A stretch of 64,000 bases of DNA, taken from assembly GCA_963741405.1 (NCBI GenBank), contig CAVUHX010000024.1, positions 1 through 64,000 of the forward strand. The letters run 5' to 3'. Origin of the DNA: Roseiarcus sp963741405. GTDB taxonomy: Bacteria > Pseudomonadota > Alphaproteobacteria > Rhizobiales > Beijerinckiaceae. The position numbers and the translations under genes are program-made. The notes below the pieces were generated by a model. It searched no databases. It had not been told where the DNA came from and worked only from the letters and a program-made list of their open reading frames with translations. Below, one piece after another: positions 19,812-30,035 of the stretch. Position 1 is the first letter of the stretch, and every line of letters begins with the position of its first letter.

Positions 19812-20684
19812 TCACCGGCCAGGCCCGCTGGCGCGCGGCCGCTGTCCCCCGAGTTCGATGATCTCGTTAGTAATCTCCTCCTGCCGAAGTTGGCGCGAGC
19901 GGGCGACAAGCTCATCGAGCATCTTTGCGACATTCGACTTTGCCGCGCTCATGGCGCGCATGCGCGCCTCGTTCTCCGCCGCGAGCGAGAGCGTCAACGC
20001 CTCGCAGAGCTCGGCGAAGACATATTCTTCGGCGAGTTCGGCAAGAAGGAGCAGGGGCGGCATCGAAATGATCGGCGGCGAGGCGATTCTCGCCCGCGGG
20101 AAGCGGGCGAAGTCGAACGGCGCGAGCGAGCGGCCGACGACCTGCACCTCGCCCAGACCGGGCGCCGCGTGCACGACAGTGACACGCGCGGCGCGCCCAG
20201 CGCTCAGCCGGGTATAAAGCTGTCCTGTCACCCGGTCGGCGAGCGCGCCGACTTCGTCGACATGCGCGACCATCGCCGCACTCCACCCGACTTGAAGCCC
20301 GCGTTCCTCCGCCGCCATCAGGCCGCGGCCGCCGAGGAGCAGAAGCTCCCGCTGATGCGCGCCGTCCGCCCGCAGGAGCCGATCGGCTGTGTCGAGCACG
20401 CGCTTGTTAAACGCGCCGGCGAACCCCTGCTCGGCGCAGAGCGCGATGACGAGAAGCCCGTCACGCCGATCGCGCGACCCGCCCGCGGCGGCGCCGTCCT
20501 CGGCAAGCGCCATAGCCTGACCGATCGCGGCTCCGACGGTGGCCGCATAGGCCCTGACCCCCTCGACTCTTTCGCGAGCTTCGCGTGCCCGCGCCGCCGC
20601 GATGCCGCGCATCGCCCCAATCACTGAGGAGAGCTGTCGCACCGAGGCGATATGCGCGACGACGTCGCTTAGCCTCTCCGTCAT
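19812..20684 (-). CDS. atpG: N-ATPase gamma-like central stalk subunit
   Basis: The 290-residue product is the last gene of the atpDCQRBEFAG operon. The two long terminal helices of gamma are recognisable: residues 1-50 (VVAHIASVRQLSSVIGAMRG) and the C-terminal ENEARMRAMSAAKSNVAKML. The central domain is divergent, as in N-ATPases. It would rotate inside the alpha3-beta3 head and couple ATP hydrolysis to ion transport. Its start overlaps the atpA stop by 4 bp. No delta-subunit gene is present, a hallmark of N-ATPase operons. Confidence 0.92.
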   Translation of the reverse strand: MTERLSDVVAHIASVRQLSSVIGAMRGIAAARAREARERVEGVRAYAATVGAAIGQAMALAEDGAAAGGSRDRRDGLLVIALCAEQGFAGAFNKRVLDTADRLLRADGAHQRELLLLGGRGLMAAEERGLQVGWSAAMVAHVDEVGALADRVTGQLYTRLSAGRAARVTVVHAAPGLGEVQVVGRSLAPFDFARFPRARIASPPIISMPPLLLLAELAEEYVFAELCEALTLSLAAENEARMRAMSAAKSNVAKMLDELVARSRQLRQEEITNEIIELGGQRPRASGPGR

Positions 20685-22201
20685 GCGGGAACACTCGCGG
20701 CGACGAGCGCCCGCACCGCATCGACGAGCTTCGCCCTGCCCGCCTCGTCGCAGGCGCCGCTCTTCATCACCCCGGCGACGACGTCCGGCGCCAGCGCGTC
20801 GACCTGGGCCGTCACCCGGGCGCGAGCCTCTCCCACTCTTGCGACCGGCGCAGCGTCGAACACGCCGTCCGACAGCGCCGAGAGCAGCGCGACCTGGTCG
20901 ACGAGGCGCAATGTCGCAAAGCGCGGCTGGGCGAGGAGCGCCCGGATGCGCTCGCCGCGCGCGATCGTCGCCTTAACTCGCGTGTCGGCGATGCCGCCGA
21001 ACCGGGTGAACATCTCGAGCTCGAGAAACTGGGAATAGTCGAGCCTGAGCCGCGATGAGGCGGCGCGCAGCGCCGGCGCCTGGGCCTTGCCACCGACGCG
21101 GCTGACGCTCAAGCCGACGTCGACCGCCGGACGCTGGTTGGCGGCGAAGAGGCGCGAGTCGAGCACGATCTGGCCGTCGGTGATCGAGATGAGATTGGTT
21201 GGGATGAAGGCGGAAAGATTGCCGGCGTCGGTCTCGGCGATCGGCAGCGCGGTAAGCGAACCGCCTCCAAGTTCCGGCGCGAGCTTGGCGGCGCGCTCGA
21301 GCAGGCGCGCGTGAACATAGAAGATGTCGCCGGGAAAGGCCTCGCGGCCCGGCGGCTCACGGGTCAGGAGCGCAAGCTCGCGATGGGTCGCGGCGTGCTT
21401 GGAGAGATCGTCGACGATGACGAGCGCATGGCCGCCCTTGTCCCGGAAATACTCGCCGACCGTGAAACCCGCAAACGGGGCGATCCATTGCAGGGCGGCC
21501 GAGGACGCCGCCGAGGCGACAACGAACACGCAGCGCTCCGGCGCGCCATATCGTTTCACCGCCTCGATCACCCGCTCGACCGCGGTCGAGCGCTGCCCGA
21601 CCGCGACATAGACGCAGACCATGTCGGAGCGCTTCTGGTTGATGATCGTATCGACTGCGATCGCCGTCTTACCGATCGCGCGGTCGCCGATGATCAGCTC
21701 CCGCTGGCCGCGCCCGAGCGCAAACAACGCATCCACCACGAGGACTCCGGTCGCGACCGGTTCGGAGACGAGCGCGCGATCGATGATCGCCGGCGCCGGC
21801 CTCTCGACTGGATGGAAGGCCTCGGCGTCGATCGCCTCGTCGCGGTCGAGCGGACGCCCGAGCGGGTCGATCACCCGCCCGAGAAGTCCCGGTCCGACCG
21901 GAACGCGCGCCGCGTCGCCGGTCGGCGAGACCAGCGAACCGACGCCGATAGCTTCGGCCTCGTCGAAGATTGCGGCATTGACCGCCTCGGCCTCGAGCGA
22001 CAAGGCGTAGCCCATGCGCCCGCCTTCAAAGCGCAGGAGCTCGCCGAGGCGGGCCTCCGGCAGACCCGACAGCCGCGCCACGCCGTCGGCGATCTGCTCG
22101 ACCCGGCCGACCGATCGCGCCTCTGCCTTCAGCTCCACGCGTTGGAGCGCCGCGCGCCCGGCCTCCAGCCAATTGGCGTCGTCAGCCGTGGACGCGGTCA
22201 T
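20681..22201 (-). CDS. atpA: N-ATPase alpha subunit
   Basis: The 506-residue alpha subunit has Walker A GDRAIGKT, which fits the GDRQxGKT alpha-type signature with A in place of the usual Q. It also has Walker B LVIVDDLS and the C-terminal alpha signature (PAVDVGLSVSRVGGKAQ). The N-terminal crown domain begins around GRVEQIADGVARLSGLP. It forms the non-catalytic half of the peripheral hexamer on the cytoplasmic face. It overlaps atpF by 20 bp and atpG by 4 bp. The frame is intact over 1.5 kb. Confidence 0.96.
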   Translation of the reverse strand: MTASTADDANWLEAGRAALQRVELKAEARSVGRVEQIADGVARLSGLPEARLGELLRFEGGRMGYALSLEAEAVNAAIFDEAEAIGVGSLVSPTGDAARVPVGPGLLGRVIDPLGRPLDRDEAIDAEAFHPVERPAPAIIDRALVSEPVATGVLVVDALFALGRGQRELIIGDRAIGKTAIAVDTIINQKRSDMVCVYVAVGQRSTAVERVIEAVKRYGAPERCVFVVASAASSAALQWIAPFAGFTVGEYFRDKGGHALVIVDDLSKHAATHRELALLTREPPGREAFPGDIFYVHARLLERAAKLAPELGGGSLTALPIAETDAGNLSAFIPTNLISITDGQIVLDSRLFAANQRPAVDVGLSVSRVGGKAQAPALRAASSRLRLDYSQFLELEMFTRFGGIADTRVKATIARGERIRALLAQPRFATLRLVDQVALLSALSDGVFDAAPVARVGEARARVTAQVDALAPDVVAGVMKSGACDEAGRAKLVDAVRALVAASVPA

Positions 22202-22933
22202 GGCGGGTCAACTCCTCGACGATCCGGGCAAGGTCGCTGCGGAAACTGTTGCGGACGACGGCGAGCGGCGTCTCGAGCTCAAGCCCGGCGATCAGCCGCG
22301 AATCGACGGCCACGTCGAAGTCGAGCGGCCGGGCGAGCGCTTTTCCGCATGCCTCGCGGCAGGACTGCAACTCCCGGGCGTCAGAGTACGCGCGACGAAG
22401 TGAGACGTGCCCGGGCCTCGTCTTCGCCGAACCTCTCGCGGCTCGCCGCCGGCAGCGACGCCAGCGCCTGCGCCAGCCCGTCGATGAAGCCGTCGACGCG
22501 GGCCGAATCCGGAAGGCGCTCGAGCAGCTTGCCGGCGATGTCTACGGCGAGCTTCACCGAGCGGTCGGAGGCGGCGGCTTCCTCCGCCGCCCGCGTCCAG
22601 CGCATCTCCGTCTCAGCCGCGGCGCGCAACTGATCGACCTCCTCGCGGGCCGAGGCGAGTGCTGCGGCGCGCTGAGCCTCGGCGTCCTCGGCGGCTTGAC
22701 GCAAGACGTTGTCCCGGCCCGCGACAATTCTCGCGCTCTCGGCTTCAGCCGCCTCCCGCGCCGCGAGCGCCTGTCTCTTCCCCGCCTCCGCGTCCGACAG
22801 AATCTTCGGCCGCCGCCGCCCGGCGCTCGTCGATGATCGCAACGACCGGGTGGAACAGGAACCTGCTCAGGATCCAGATGAGGATGAGGACGTTGACCGT
22901 CTGCAGGGCCAGCGTCCACCAGTCGATCCGCAT
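22182..22933 (-). pseudogene. atpF: N-ATPase b-type stalk subunit, two frameshifts
   Basis: The start at 22933 gives a single membrane helix (WWTLALQTVNVLILIWIL) and FHPVVAIIDERRAAAA. The coiled coil (KILSDAEAGKRQALAAREAA) then continues in another frame because of an extra G at about 22803-22812. A second extra base at about 22383 creates a stop. Removing it joins TSSRVL to DARELQSCREACGKAL, and on to the conserved end at 22182. The reconstructed subunit of about 250 residues has the long C-terminal region typical of N-ATPase AtpF. As read, no full-length stator could be made. Confidence 0.85.
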
Positions 22934-22944
22934 CGCGGCGCGGC

Positions 22945-23193
22945 CTATTTGATGAACGGGTTGGCGAACAGGACGAGCAGGGCGACAACGAGGCAATAGA
23001 TGGCCATGGTCTCGATCATCGCCAGGCCGACGAACAGGGTGCGCGAGATCGTGCCGGCAGCTTCCGGTTGGCGCGCGATCGCCTCCATGGCCGAAGCCAC
23101 CGCCCTGCCCTCGCCGAGACCCGGTCCGATCGCGCCGAGGCCGACGGCGAGCGCGGCGGAGAAGATGCTGACGGCTTGGATGAGGTCGTTCAC
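22945..23193 (-). CDS. atpE: N-ATPase c subunit (rotor ring), sodium-type ligand set
   Basis: The protein has 82 residues in two helices joined by the polar loop ARQPE (residues 40-44). The ion carboxylate is Glu61, within AMIETMAIY; Thr62 and Tyr66 follow it, and helix 1 carries Glu28 in GPGLGEGR. In known sodium-dependent c rings the site uses a helix-1 Gln/Glu, the helix-2 Glu, the Ser/Thr beside it and a Tyr five residues on, so this set fits Na+ binding. It overlaps the end of atpB by 4 bp. Confidence 0.94.
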   Translation of the reverse strand: MNDLIQAVSIFSAALAVGLGAIGPGLGEGRAVASAMEAIARQPEAAGTISRTLFVGLAMIETMAIYCLVVALLVLFANPFIK

Positions 23194-23891
23194 TTGATCG
23201 CTCCTTGAAGCGGCGCCTCGCTGGACGCCTTGCGCCGCTCGCCGACGGCGGCGCCGATGAAGACGGTCGCGAGAACCGCGAAAATGTAGGCCTGCACCGT
23301 GCCGGTCAGAAGATCGAGCGCCATCAGCGGGATCGGCACGAGCAGCCCGGCCAGCGTGAGGATGATTTCGATGACGAAGACGCCGCTCATCACGTTGCCG
23401 AACAGGCGGACTATGAGGGAGAAGGTGCGGGTGAACTGCTCGACCACGTTGAGCGGGATCATGACCCAGGTCGGTTCCGCATAGGTCGCGAGATAGCCGC
23501 GCAGGCCGCGCGTGCGGACGCCCCAGCCGATGGTCGCGATAAAGACGATGAGCGCCATCGCCGCATCGGTCTCGATGTGGGCGGTCGGCGGCTCGACGCC
23601 CGGAATGAGCGACGACCAGTTCGACAGAAGCGTGAACAGAAAGATCGAGCCGATCAGGGCGCGGAACGGGGCCGGGTCGGTCTGCATCGTGTCGCGGAGT
23701 TGGCTGTCGATTGTCGATACGATCAACTCGACCGTCGCTTGGGTCCGCGACGGCTGGAGACTGAGCTTCCGTGTCGCCACAATCGAAACGCCGGCAAGCA
23801 GCGCGATCACCGCCCAGGCGACGACGACCGGCTCGGTGACGACGACCGGCCCGACGTGGAACAGCGGCTCAAGGGTCAGCGGGGACTTCAC
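23190..23891 (-). CDS. atpB: N-ATPase a subunit
   Basis: This 233-residue integral membrane protein has five or six helices. The conserved helix with the essential arginine reads SLIVRLFGNVMSG. The C-terminal helix contains LLTGTVQAYIFAVLATVFIG with the conserved Gln. It forms the ion half-channels next to the c ring. The start is GTG at 23891, inside GTGA, so it overlaps the atpR stop; upstream in-frame sequence is the shadow of atpR. It is intact. Confidence 0.95.
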   Translation of the reverse strand: MKSPLTLEPLFHVGPVVVTEPVVVAWAVIALLAGVSIVATRKLSLQPSRTQATVELIVSTIDSQLRDTMQTDPAPFRALIGSIFLFTLLSNWSSLIPGVEPPTAHIETDAAMALIVFIATIGWGVRTRGLRGYLATYAEPTWVMIPLNVVEQFTRTFSLIVRLFGNVMSGVFVIEIILTLAGLLVPIPLMALDLLTGTVQAYIFAVLATVFIGAAVGERRKASSEAPLQGAIK

Positions 23892-24151
23892 GCGAACCTC
23901 CGGGCGCAGCGCATGAGGAGCGCGCGCGCCGCGATCAGGCCGGTCGCCGCAGCGAGGAACGGCTCCGCGCCGAACCTCGCGGCGAGGACGAGCGCCATCC
24001 CCAGCATGGCGAAGCGCACGCTCTGGACGGCGACGCCAAGGCCGGTCCGGCCGTTTCGGATGAGGACGACGCTCGACCACAGCGAGAAGAAATGGGCCGC
24101 CCCCAGCCCGGCGCCCGCGACGAAGCCGATGAGGAGCGGCGCGATCGTCAT
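23888..24151 (-). CDS. atpR: N-ATPase accessory membrane protein AtpR
   Basis: The 87-residue protein has two or three membrane helices (PLLIGFVAGAGLGAAHFFSL, then GVAVQSVRFAMLGMALVLAA). AtpR is found only in N-ATPase operons, between atpQ and atpB, and is thought to help assemble the c ring or bring in ions. I took the ATG at 24151, which overlaps the atpQ stop as ATGA, rather than the ATG at 24166. The conserved Arg in SVRFAM fits the family. Confidence 0.88.
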   Translation of the reverse strand: MTIAPLLIGFVAGAGLGAAHFFSLWSSVVLIRNGRTGLGVAVQSVRFAMLGMALVLAARFGAEPFLAAATGLIAARALLMRCARRFA

Positions 24152-24435
24152 TGCCTGTGCATCCATCGCCAGGCGGTCCAGAGGCCTGCAGCGGCTCCCA
24201 GCATGATGAGCGGGGCGGTGAAGAAGATCCCCGTCTTCATGGTCGCGTCGAGCCAGCGGCCGGCCACGACACCGAGCAGGATCGGCGCGACGATCGCCCA
24301 GCCGAGGACGCCGATCTGGCCGAGGCGCGAGGCGACGGTCGGCTCAGGATCTTCGCGGAACTTGCGGTCCCGCTCCGCCGCGAGCCGCGCCGCCTTCTCG
24401 AGCCGGCCGTTGTGTTTTTCCAATGGAGCGATCAT
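24148..24435 (-). CDS. atpQ: N-ATPase accessory membrane protein AtpQ (AtpI-like)
   Basis: The protein has 95 residues. A charged N-terminal half (RLEKAARLAAERDRKF) is followed by two membrane helices (LGWAIVAPILLGVVAGRWLD, then FFTAPLIMLGAAAGLWTAWR). It resembles AtpI/AtpZ-type assembly proteins and occupies the atpQ position of N-ATPase operons. Start and stop both overlap neighbouring genes by 4 bp (ATGA), so translation is coupled to atpC and atpR. Confidence 0.88.
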   Translation of the reverse strand: MIAPLEKHNGRLEKAARLAAERDRKFREDPEPTVASRLGQIGVLGWAIVAPILLGVVAGRWLDATMKTGIFFTAPLIMLGAAAGLWTAWRWMHRQ

Positions 24436-24887
24436 GGCGCGGCCTCCCCGGAAAAAGGCAGATCGCCGTCACCCGGCGGCCGCCCGCCGGGACGCAGAAA
24501 GCGCATCAGCTGGCGGAGCGCCCGCGCATGGAGCCTGATCTGCTCGACCTTGGCGCGGCGGTCGGCGTCGAGTTCGGCTGCGCGCTGAGCGGCCACCTGC
24601 GCCTCGAGCCGCTCGAGATCGTCGCCGAGCGTCCCGCGGCGGCAGGCGATGGCGACGCTTCTGCCGCCACTGACCGTCAAGACGCCACCGCTCAATGCGC
24701 AGTAGCGCGCTGCCTCGTTCGCGCCCGTCCAGCGCACGACCGACGGCGGTAGCACCGTCAGGAGATCGGCGTGGCCCGGCAGCACGCCGAATGCGCCGCT
24801 CGAATCCTCGGCTCGGATTGATCGGACGCCATCGGAATCGACGAGCAGCGACGCTGGCGTCGCGATGGTGAAATCGAAGGCCTTCGC

Positions 24888-24891
<4 letters not shown>
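24432..24891 (-). pseudogene. atpC: N-ATPase epsilon subunit, frameshifted near the start
   Basis: The epsilon beta-sandwich reads TIATPASLLVDSDGVRSI, SSGAFGVLPGHADLLTVLP and ALSGGVLTV, then the C-terminal helices, ending at 24432. No start codon lies in this frame before residue 30 or so. A TTG at 24891, overlapping the atpD stop (TTGA), begins SEGLRF in the neighbouring frame. Deleting one base of the TTT at about 24871-24873 joins it as SEGLRFTIATPA. An internal ATG at 24785 could only give a truncated protein. A sequencing error is possible. Confidence 0.78.
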
Positions 24892-26336
<1,445 letters not shown>

Positions 26337-26403
26337 TTCCCGGCCTAGGTCCTATTCTGGCGCCGGCGGCGGTTGGGGGAAAGCAATAACGAACGGGCTT
26401 TCG

Positions 26404-26431
26404 TTGACTTTTTCACGAATTGAACTATGTC
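26404..26431 (+). promoter_or_regulatory. Possible sigma70-type promoter upstream of the helicase gene
   Basis: TTGACT at 26404-26409 and TATGTC at 26426-26431 are separated by 16 bp in an AT-rich patch between the divergent atpD and helicase genes. It would give a leader of about 150 nt for the helicase gene. Confidence 0.35.
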
Positions 26432-26589
26432 AGACCACGCCGGGAGCGACGGAAGGCTCCGGCGCGGCGTTGACGGTGCGCTTCGCGCCTGCGCATGGCG
26501 CGATCAAAATGAACGCCACGGCCCGCGAACTAACCGCGCGGTCACAGAAGCCTCCACAGCCCAGACGCGAGCTCGCCAGAGTGGTCGCG

Positions 26590-28263
26590 ATGCGAGACCC
26601 GATGAAGTTCAACCAACTCGGCCTGAGCGAAAAAGTGCTCAACGCCGTCGAGGCGGCCGGCTACGACACGCCGACGCCTATCCAGGCGCAAGCCATTCCC
26701 CATGCCCTGCAAGGCCAGGACATCTTGGGCATCGCCCAGACCGGCACCGGCAAGACCGCCGCCTTCACCCTGCCGATGCTGTCGCTGCTCGAGCGCGGAC
26801 GCGCCCGCGCCCGCATGCCGCGAACCCTTATTCTCGAGCCGACGCGCGAGCTTGCCGCCCAGGTCGAGGAGGCCTTCGCGAAATACGGAATCAATCACAA
26901 GCTGAGCGTCGCGCTCCTAATTGGAGGCGTCTCGGACGGCGAGCAGAAGACCAAGATCGATCGCGGGGCCGACGTCGTCATCGCGACGCCCGGCCGCCTG
27001 CTGGACCTCACCGAACGCGCCGGTCTTCTTCTGACCGGCATCGAAATCCTGGTGATCGACGAAGCCGACCGGATGCTCGACATGGGCTTCATTCCCGATA
27101 TCGAGCGCATCTGCAAGCTGGTGCCCTTCACGCGCCAGACCCTGTTCTTCTCGGCGACCATGCCGCCGGAGATCACCCGCCTGACCGAAACGTTTCTGCA
27201 CAATCCGGTGCGCGTCGAGGTAGCGCGGGCCGCAACCACCGTCGAAAACACCACCCAGACGCTGGTGCCCTCGGGCGGCGCGCCGCACGATAAGCGTGCG
27301 ACGCTTCGCCGCATTATCGGGGGGGCCGACAATTTCAAGAACGCGATCATCTTCTGCAACCGCAAGCGCGACGTTCAGGTGGTCTATCGGTCGCTCGAGA
27401 AACACGGCTTCTCGGTCGGCGCCTTGCACGGCGATCTCGACCAACGGGCGCGCATGGCGGCGCTCGACGCGTTCCGCAACGACCAGGTGCAGTTGCTCGT
27501 CTGCTCCGACGTCGCCGCCCGCGGCCTCGACATTCCCGACGTCAGCCACGTCATCAACTTCGACGCGCCGCACCATTCCGAGGACTACGTTCACCGCATC
27601 GGCCGGACTGGTCGCGCCGGCAAGACTGGCCATGCGCTGACCATCGTCACGCGCGCCGATGGCAGGGCGATCGCCGAAATCGAGAAGCTTATCGCCCGCA
27701 AGATCGAATGGCTGCCGGGCGCCGAGATGCCGTCCGCCGAGGAAGAAGAGGAAATCCGCCACGACCGTCGCCGGGAGGGCGGTCGGCGGGGCGACGGCCG
27801 CCGCCACGGAGGCGAAGTCGACGATCGGGCGAAGCCCGACCGGCGGGCCGATCACGCCTCGGAATCGCGCCGCCACCACGCCGAGCGCCCCGTGAAGGAG
27901 CGCGTCGCCGCAGATGAGGAGCGCCTTCATCATGCCCAGCGCCCCGCGAAGGAGCGGGTCGCCGCCGACGACCAGCGCCATCATCAAGCCCCGCGCCCTG
28001 CGAAGGAGCAGGCCGCGACCGCCGAGGAGCGCCATCATCATGCCGTGCGCCCGAAGGAGCGGGTTGCCGCCGCCGAGGACCGCGCAGGCGGGCGGCCGCC
28101 AAGATCAGCTCGCTTCGGCGAGCCCGTCCCCAGCGAGCGCGCGCGTCGGGAGAATGGTGAGCCGCAAGTCGTCGGTCTCGGCGACCACGTGCCGAGCTTC
28201 CTCCTGCGCCCGGTGCCTAAACGCCAGAAATCCGCGCAGGAACGCGAACACATCGAGGATTGA
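26590..28263 (+). CDS. DEAD-box ATP-dependent RNA helicase with repetitive tail (RhlE-like)
   Basis: All core motifs are present: the Q motif GYDTPTPIQ, motif I AQTGTGKT, Ia PTRELAAQ, Ib TPGR, II DEAD, III SAT, then RGLDIPDV and HRIGRTGRAGKTG. The length is 557 residues from the ATG at 26590; an ATG at 26602 or an upstream one at 26511 are alternatives. The core resembles RhlE helicases, which act in ribosome assembly and RNA decay. After about residue 390 the tail is rich in Arg, His and Glu and contains four 17-18 residue repeats. It is divergent from the N-ATPase operon. Confidence 0.94.
   Translation: MRDPMKFNQLGLSEKVLNAVEAAGYDTPTPIQAQAIPHALQGQDILGIAQTGTGKTAAFTLPMLSLLERGRARARMPRTLILEPTRELAAQVEEAFAKYGINHKLSVALLIGGVSDGEQKTKIDRGADVVIATPGRLLDLTERAGLLLTGIEILVIDEADRMLDMGFIPDIERICKLVPFTRQTLFFSATMPPEITRLTETFLHNPVRVEVARAATTVENTTQTLVPSGGAPHDKRATLRRIIGGADNFKNAIIFCNRKRDVQVVYRSLEKHGFSVGALHGDLDQRARMAALDAFRNDQVQLLVCSDVAARGLDIPDVSHVINFDAPHHSEDYVHRIGRTGRAGKTGHALTIVTRADGRAIAEIEKLIARKIEWLPGAEMPSAEEEEEIRHDRRREGGRRGDGRRHGGEVDDRAKPDRRADHASESRRHHAERPVKERVAADEERLHHAQRPAKERVAADDQRHHQAPRPAKEQAATAEERHHHAVRPKERVAAAEDRAGGRPPRSARFGEPVPSERARRENGEPQVVGLGDHVPSFLLRPVPKRQKSAQEREHIED
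27871..28080 (+). repeat. Four tandem 51/54-bp repeats in the helicase tail
   Basis: Units of 51, 54, 54 and 51 bp encode the consensus R-x-H-H-A-x-R-P-A-K-E-R-V-A-A-x-E-E. They are near-identical at several codons and in frame, so their number could change by slippage without breaking the gene. They cover about residues 428-497. Confidence 0.9.
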
Positions 28264-28384
28264 CAGGAAGCGTGGCGGCGTCTTGCGAGGTCGTTTGGGT
28301 TTGAGGATTTCGGCCCCGCGGCTGGGACGAAGTGAGTATCGGGAACCGGGCATTACTTGAGGGTAAGTCCTCAGGCGTGAAGCG

Positions 28385-28675
28385 ATGCTGAAAATCGGGC
28401 TGTTTCGGCTGCTCGGTCTTGTGCTGCTCGGCGTCATCATCCCCTTCTTCGCCTACCGGCTGAGTCGTCTCATTGGCACACGACTTGTGCTTGTCCTGGC
28501 GGTCGCCGTCGGACTCGTCTACGGGGCCGTCAAGGCCGATAATCCCTGGAGCGGTGATGGACTATTCGGCAACCTGACGTTGATGGCGACAAGCGCGGTC
28601 GTTGTGTTCGCCTATGTCGGGCTCACGGTCGGCGTCGCCGCTGCAATCGCGACGGTGATTTCGAAACTGCGTTGA
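28385..28675 (+). CDS. Small membrane protein, 96 aa
   Basis: I do not recognise a family. The protein has three hydrophobic segments: FRLLGLVLLGVIIPFFAY, LVLVLAVAVGLVYGAV and VVVFAYVGLTVGVAAAIATV. A short DNPWSGDGLFGN segment lies between the second and third. The ATG at 28385 begins directly with the first helix. It lies 121 bp after the helicase gene on the same strand. The location is presumably the inner membrane; no function can be assigned. Confidence 0.65.
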   Translation: MLKIGLFRLLGLVLLGVIIPFFAYRLSRLIGTRLVLVLAVAVGLVYGAVKADNPWSGDGLFGNLTLMATSAVVVFAYVGLTVGVAAAIATVISKLR

Positions 28676-28716
28676 CGGCTGCCGCCGCCGCCGACACACC
28701 AGAAAGGGCGTTAGGC

Positions 28717-28977
28717 TCAACGGCCGTTCTGGTCGATGCAGCCCCACCGCGTGCAGTCGTTGGGATTGCGGCTCATGCCGTCCGTCTCATGGATATTGAA
28801 CGGGTAGGCCAGAAAGGGATTCGGATCACGGAACATTCTCGGGATCTTCTCGGGCGGCAGGCTTTCCGCCTGGGTCACCGTCATGACCGGCATATCCTGG
28901 GCTCGCGAGTGAGATGCGGCGCAAATTGGCCCAATCGCAACGGCGAACACCAGCCGCCGGATGATCAATGGTCGCAT
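28717..28977 (-). CDS. Small secreted hypothetical protein
   Basis: From the ATG at 28977 the 86-residue product has a likely signal peptide (RLVFAVAIGPICAASHSRAQ) and a mature part with FRDPNPFLAYPFNIHETDGM and two cysteines near the C-terminus (CTRWGC) that could form a disulfide. An ATG at 29025 would extend it by 16 residues but would bury the signal peptide. It is convergent with the small membrane protein gene. I do not recognise the family. Confidence 0.6.
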   Translation of the reverse strand: MRPLIIRRLVFAVAIGPICAASHSRAQDMPVMTVTQAESLPPEKIPRMFRDPNPFLAYPFNIHETDGMSRNPNDCTRWGCIDQNGR

Positions 28978-29145
28978 TTCCGCGCTCTGCGTACTCGCGG
29001 ACTTCCCAAGCGCCAAATCTATCATTACAGAGCCTTATGGCACGTTGTTATCGCGCGGCCTGAATTATCGTTTCATTTTCACTAACGCGCCTGCCCTGCG
29101 CGCCAGTCTGCTTCAGGCTCGCCTCCAAAGCGCGGCTGGCAGCGC

Positions 29146-29532
29146 TCAGGCCGACGCATTCAGGGCTTCCTCGCTCACCGGCGTGATGGAGACGCTCTCG
29201 CCGCAGCCGCAGGCCGAGGTCTCGTTGGGGTTGCGGAAGGAGAAGGTCGCCGACAGCCGGTCGACCTTGAAGTCCATCTCGGAGCCGAGCAGGAACAGGA
29301 TCGCCTTCGGGTCGATCAGCAACTTGACACCCTTGTCGTCAACGACCTCGTCAAGCGGCGAAACCTCTTCAGCCAACTCCATCGTGTAGGACATTCCGGC
29401 GCAGCCGCCGTTCTTTACCCCGACCCGGAGGCCCGCGATCGGCTTGCCGGCGGCTTCCGTCAGTTCGCGGACGCGGGCCGCCGCGGCATCGGTCAACGTC
29501 ATCACCTGCCGTCGCAGGAGTCTCGAAGCCAT
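29146..29532 (-). CDS. Iron-sulfur cluster assembly protein, HesB/IscA/SufA type
   Basis: The 128-residue A-type carrier has the three invariant cysteines: one in GGCAGMSYTME (about residue 44) and two in the C-terminal CGCGES. Such proteins accept Fe-S clusters from the SUF or ISC scaffold and pass them to apoproteins in the cytosol. Which paralogue it is (SufA, IscA or ErpA) cannot be settled without the genome, since no suf or isc genes adjoin it. Starts at 29532 or at the internal ATG giving MTLTDAAAAR are both possible; the latter matches the usual family length. Confidence 0.93.
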   Translation of the reverse strand: MASRLLRRQVMTLTDAAAARVRELTEAAGKPIAGLRVGVKNGGCAGMSYTMELAEEVSPLDEVVDDKGVKLLIDPKAILFLLGSEMDFKVDRLSATFSFRNPNETSACGCGESVSITPVSEEALNASA

Positions 29533-29705
29533 GTCGTTCTCCGTCAGCTGGGGTCAAGGCCCGGCGCCGTCATGGTCATATAGCACCGGAGTCCCCGGTT
29601 TGACAGGGCCGCGGGGTGACGCACCGCCAGGTCCCGGGGTTCAAGCGCAACGTGGGCAGAATGACGATCGACCGGTTCCTGCCGGGCGCGCTTCATGCTA
29701 CGGCC

Positions 29706-29843
29706 ATGAACATGAGCCGCCGACACAAGCACGACGATCCCGAAAACGCCCCGACCCTGCACCGCTGGACGGCGAGGCATTACATCATTTCGGCGGTTAT
29801 CATCCTGCTCGCTGTCGGCGCCTTCGCTTATAGCTGGTCTTAG
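29706..29843 (+). CDS. Very small single-span membrane protein, 45 aa
   Basis: A charged N-terminus (MNMSRRHKHDDPENAP) is followed by one hydrophobic helix (YIISAVIILLAVGAFAYSWS) that ends at the stop. The ATG at 29706 is preceded by purine-poor sequence, so translation is uncertain. An in-frame ATG at 29661 would add 15 residues. The topology, with a short cytoplasmic head and a C-terminal anchor, is typical of small bacterial membrane proteins. Confidence 0.45.
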   Translation: MNMSRRHKHDDPENAPTLHRWTARHYIISAVIILLAVGAFAYSWS

Positions 29844-30035
29844 GCGCCCAATCCGAGCAATCGACAAATCGATGGCCGACTGCGCCGCCGAGTTCAAGCT
29901 GTCGCCCTGCATCGCTTATGTGATCATCGACACAGCGGCGTTCAGCTCGCGGCGACAATTTCCGGCGGCTCCGCTTCTGGAGCTTCGGCCGCAAGTGTGG
30001 CAAAGCGCTGACGCTCAACCGAACCGGGTTATCTC

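Noticed and set aside
21311..22633. 440-codon open frame on the plus strand
   Set aside because: It is antisense to atpA and atpF, has Arg/Ala-rich low complexity and no recognisable domain.
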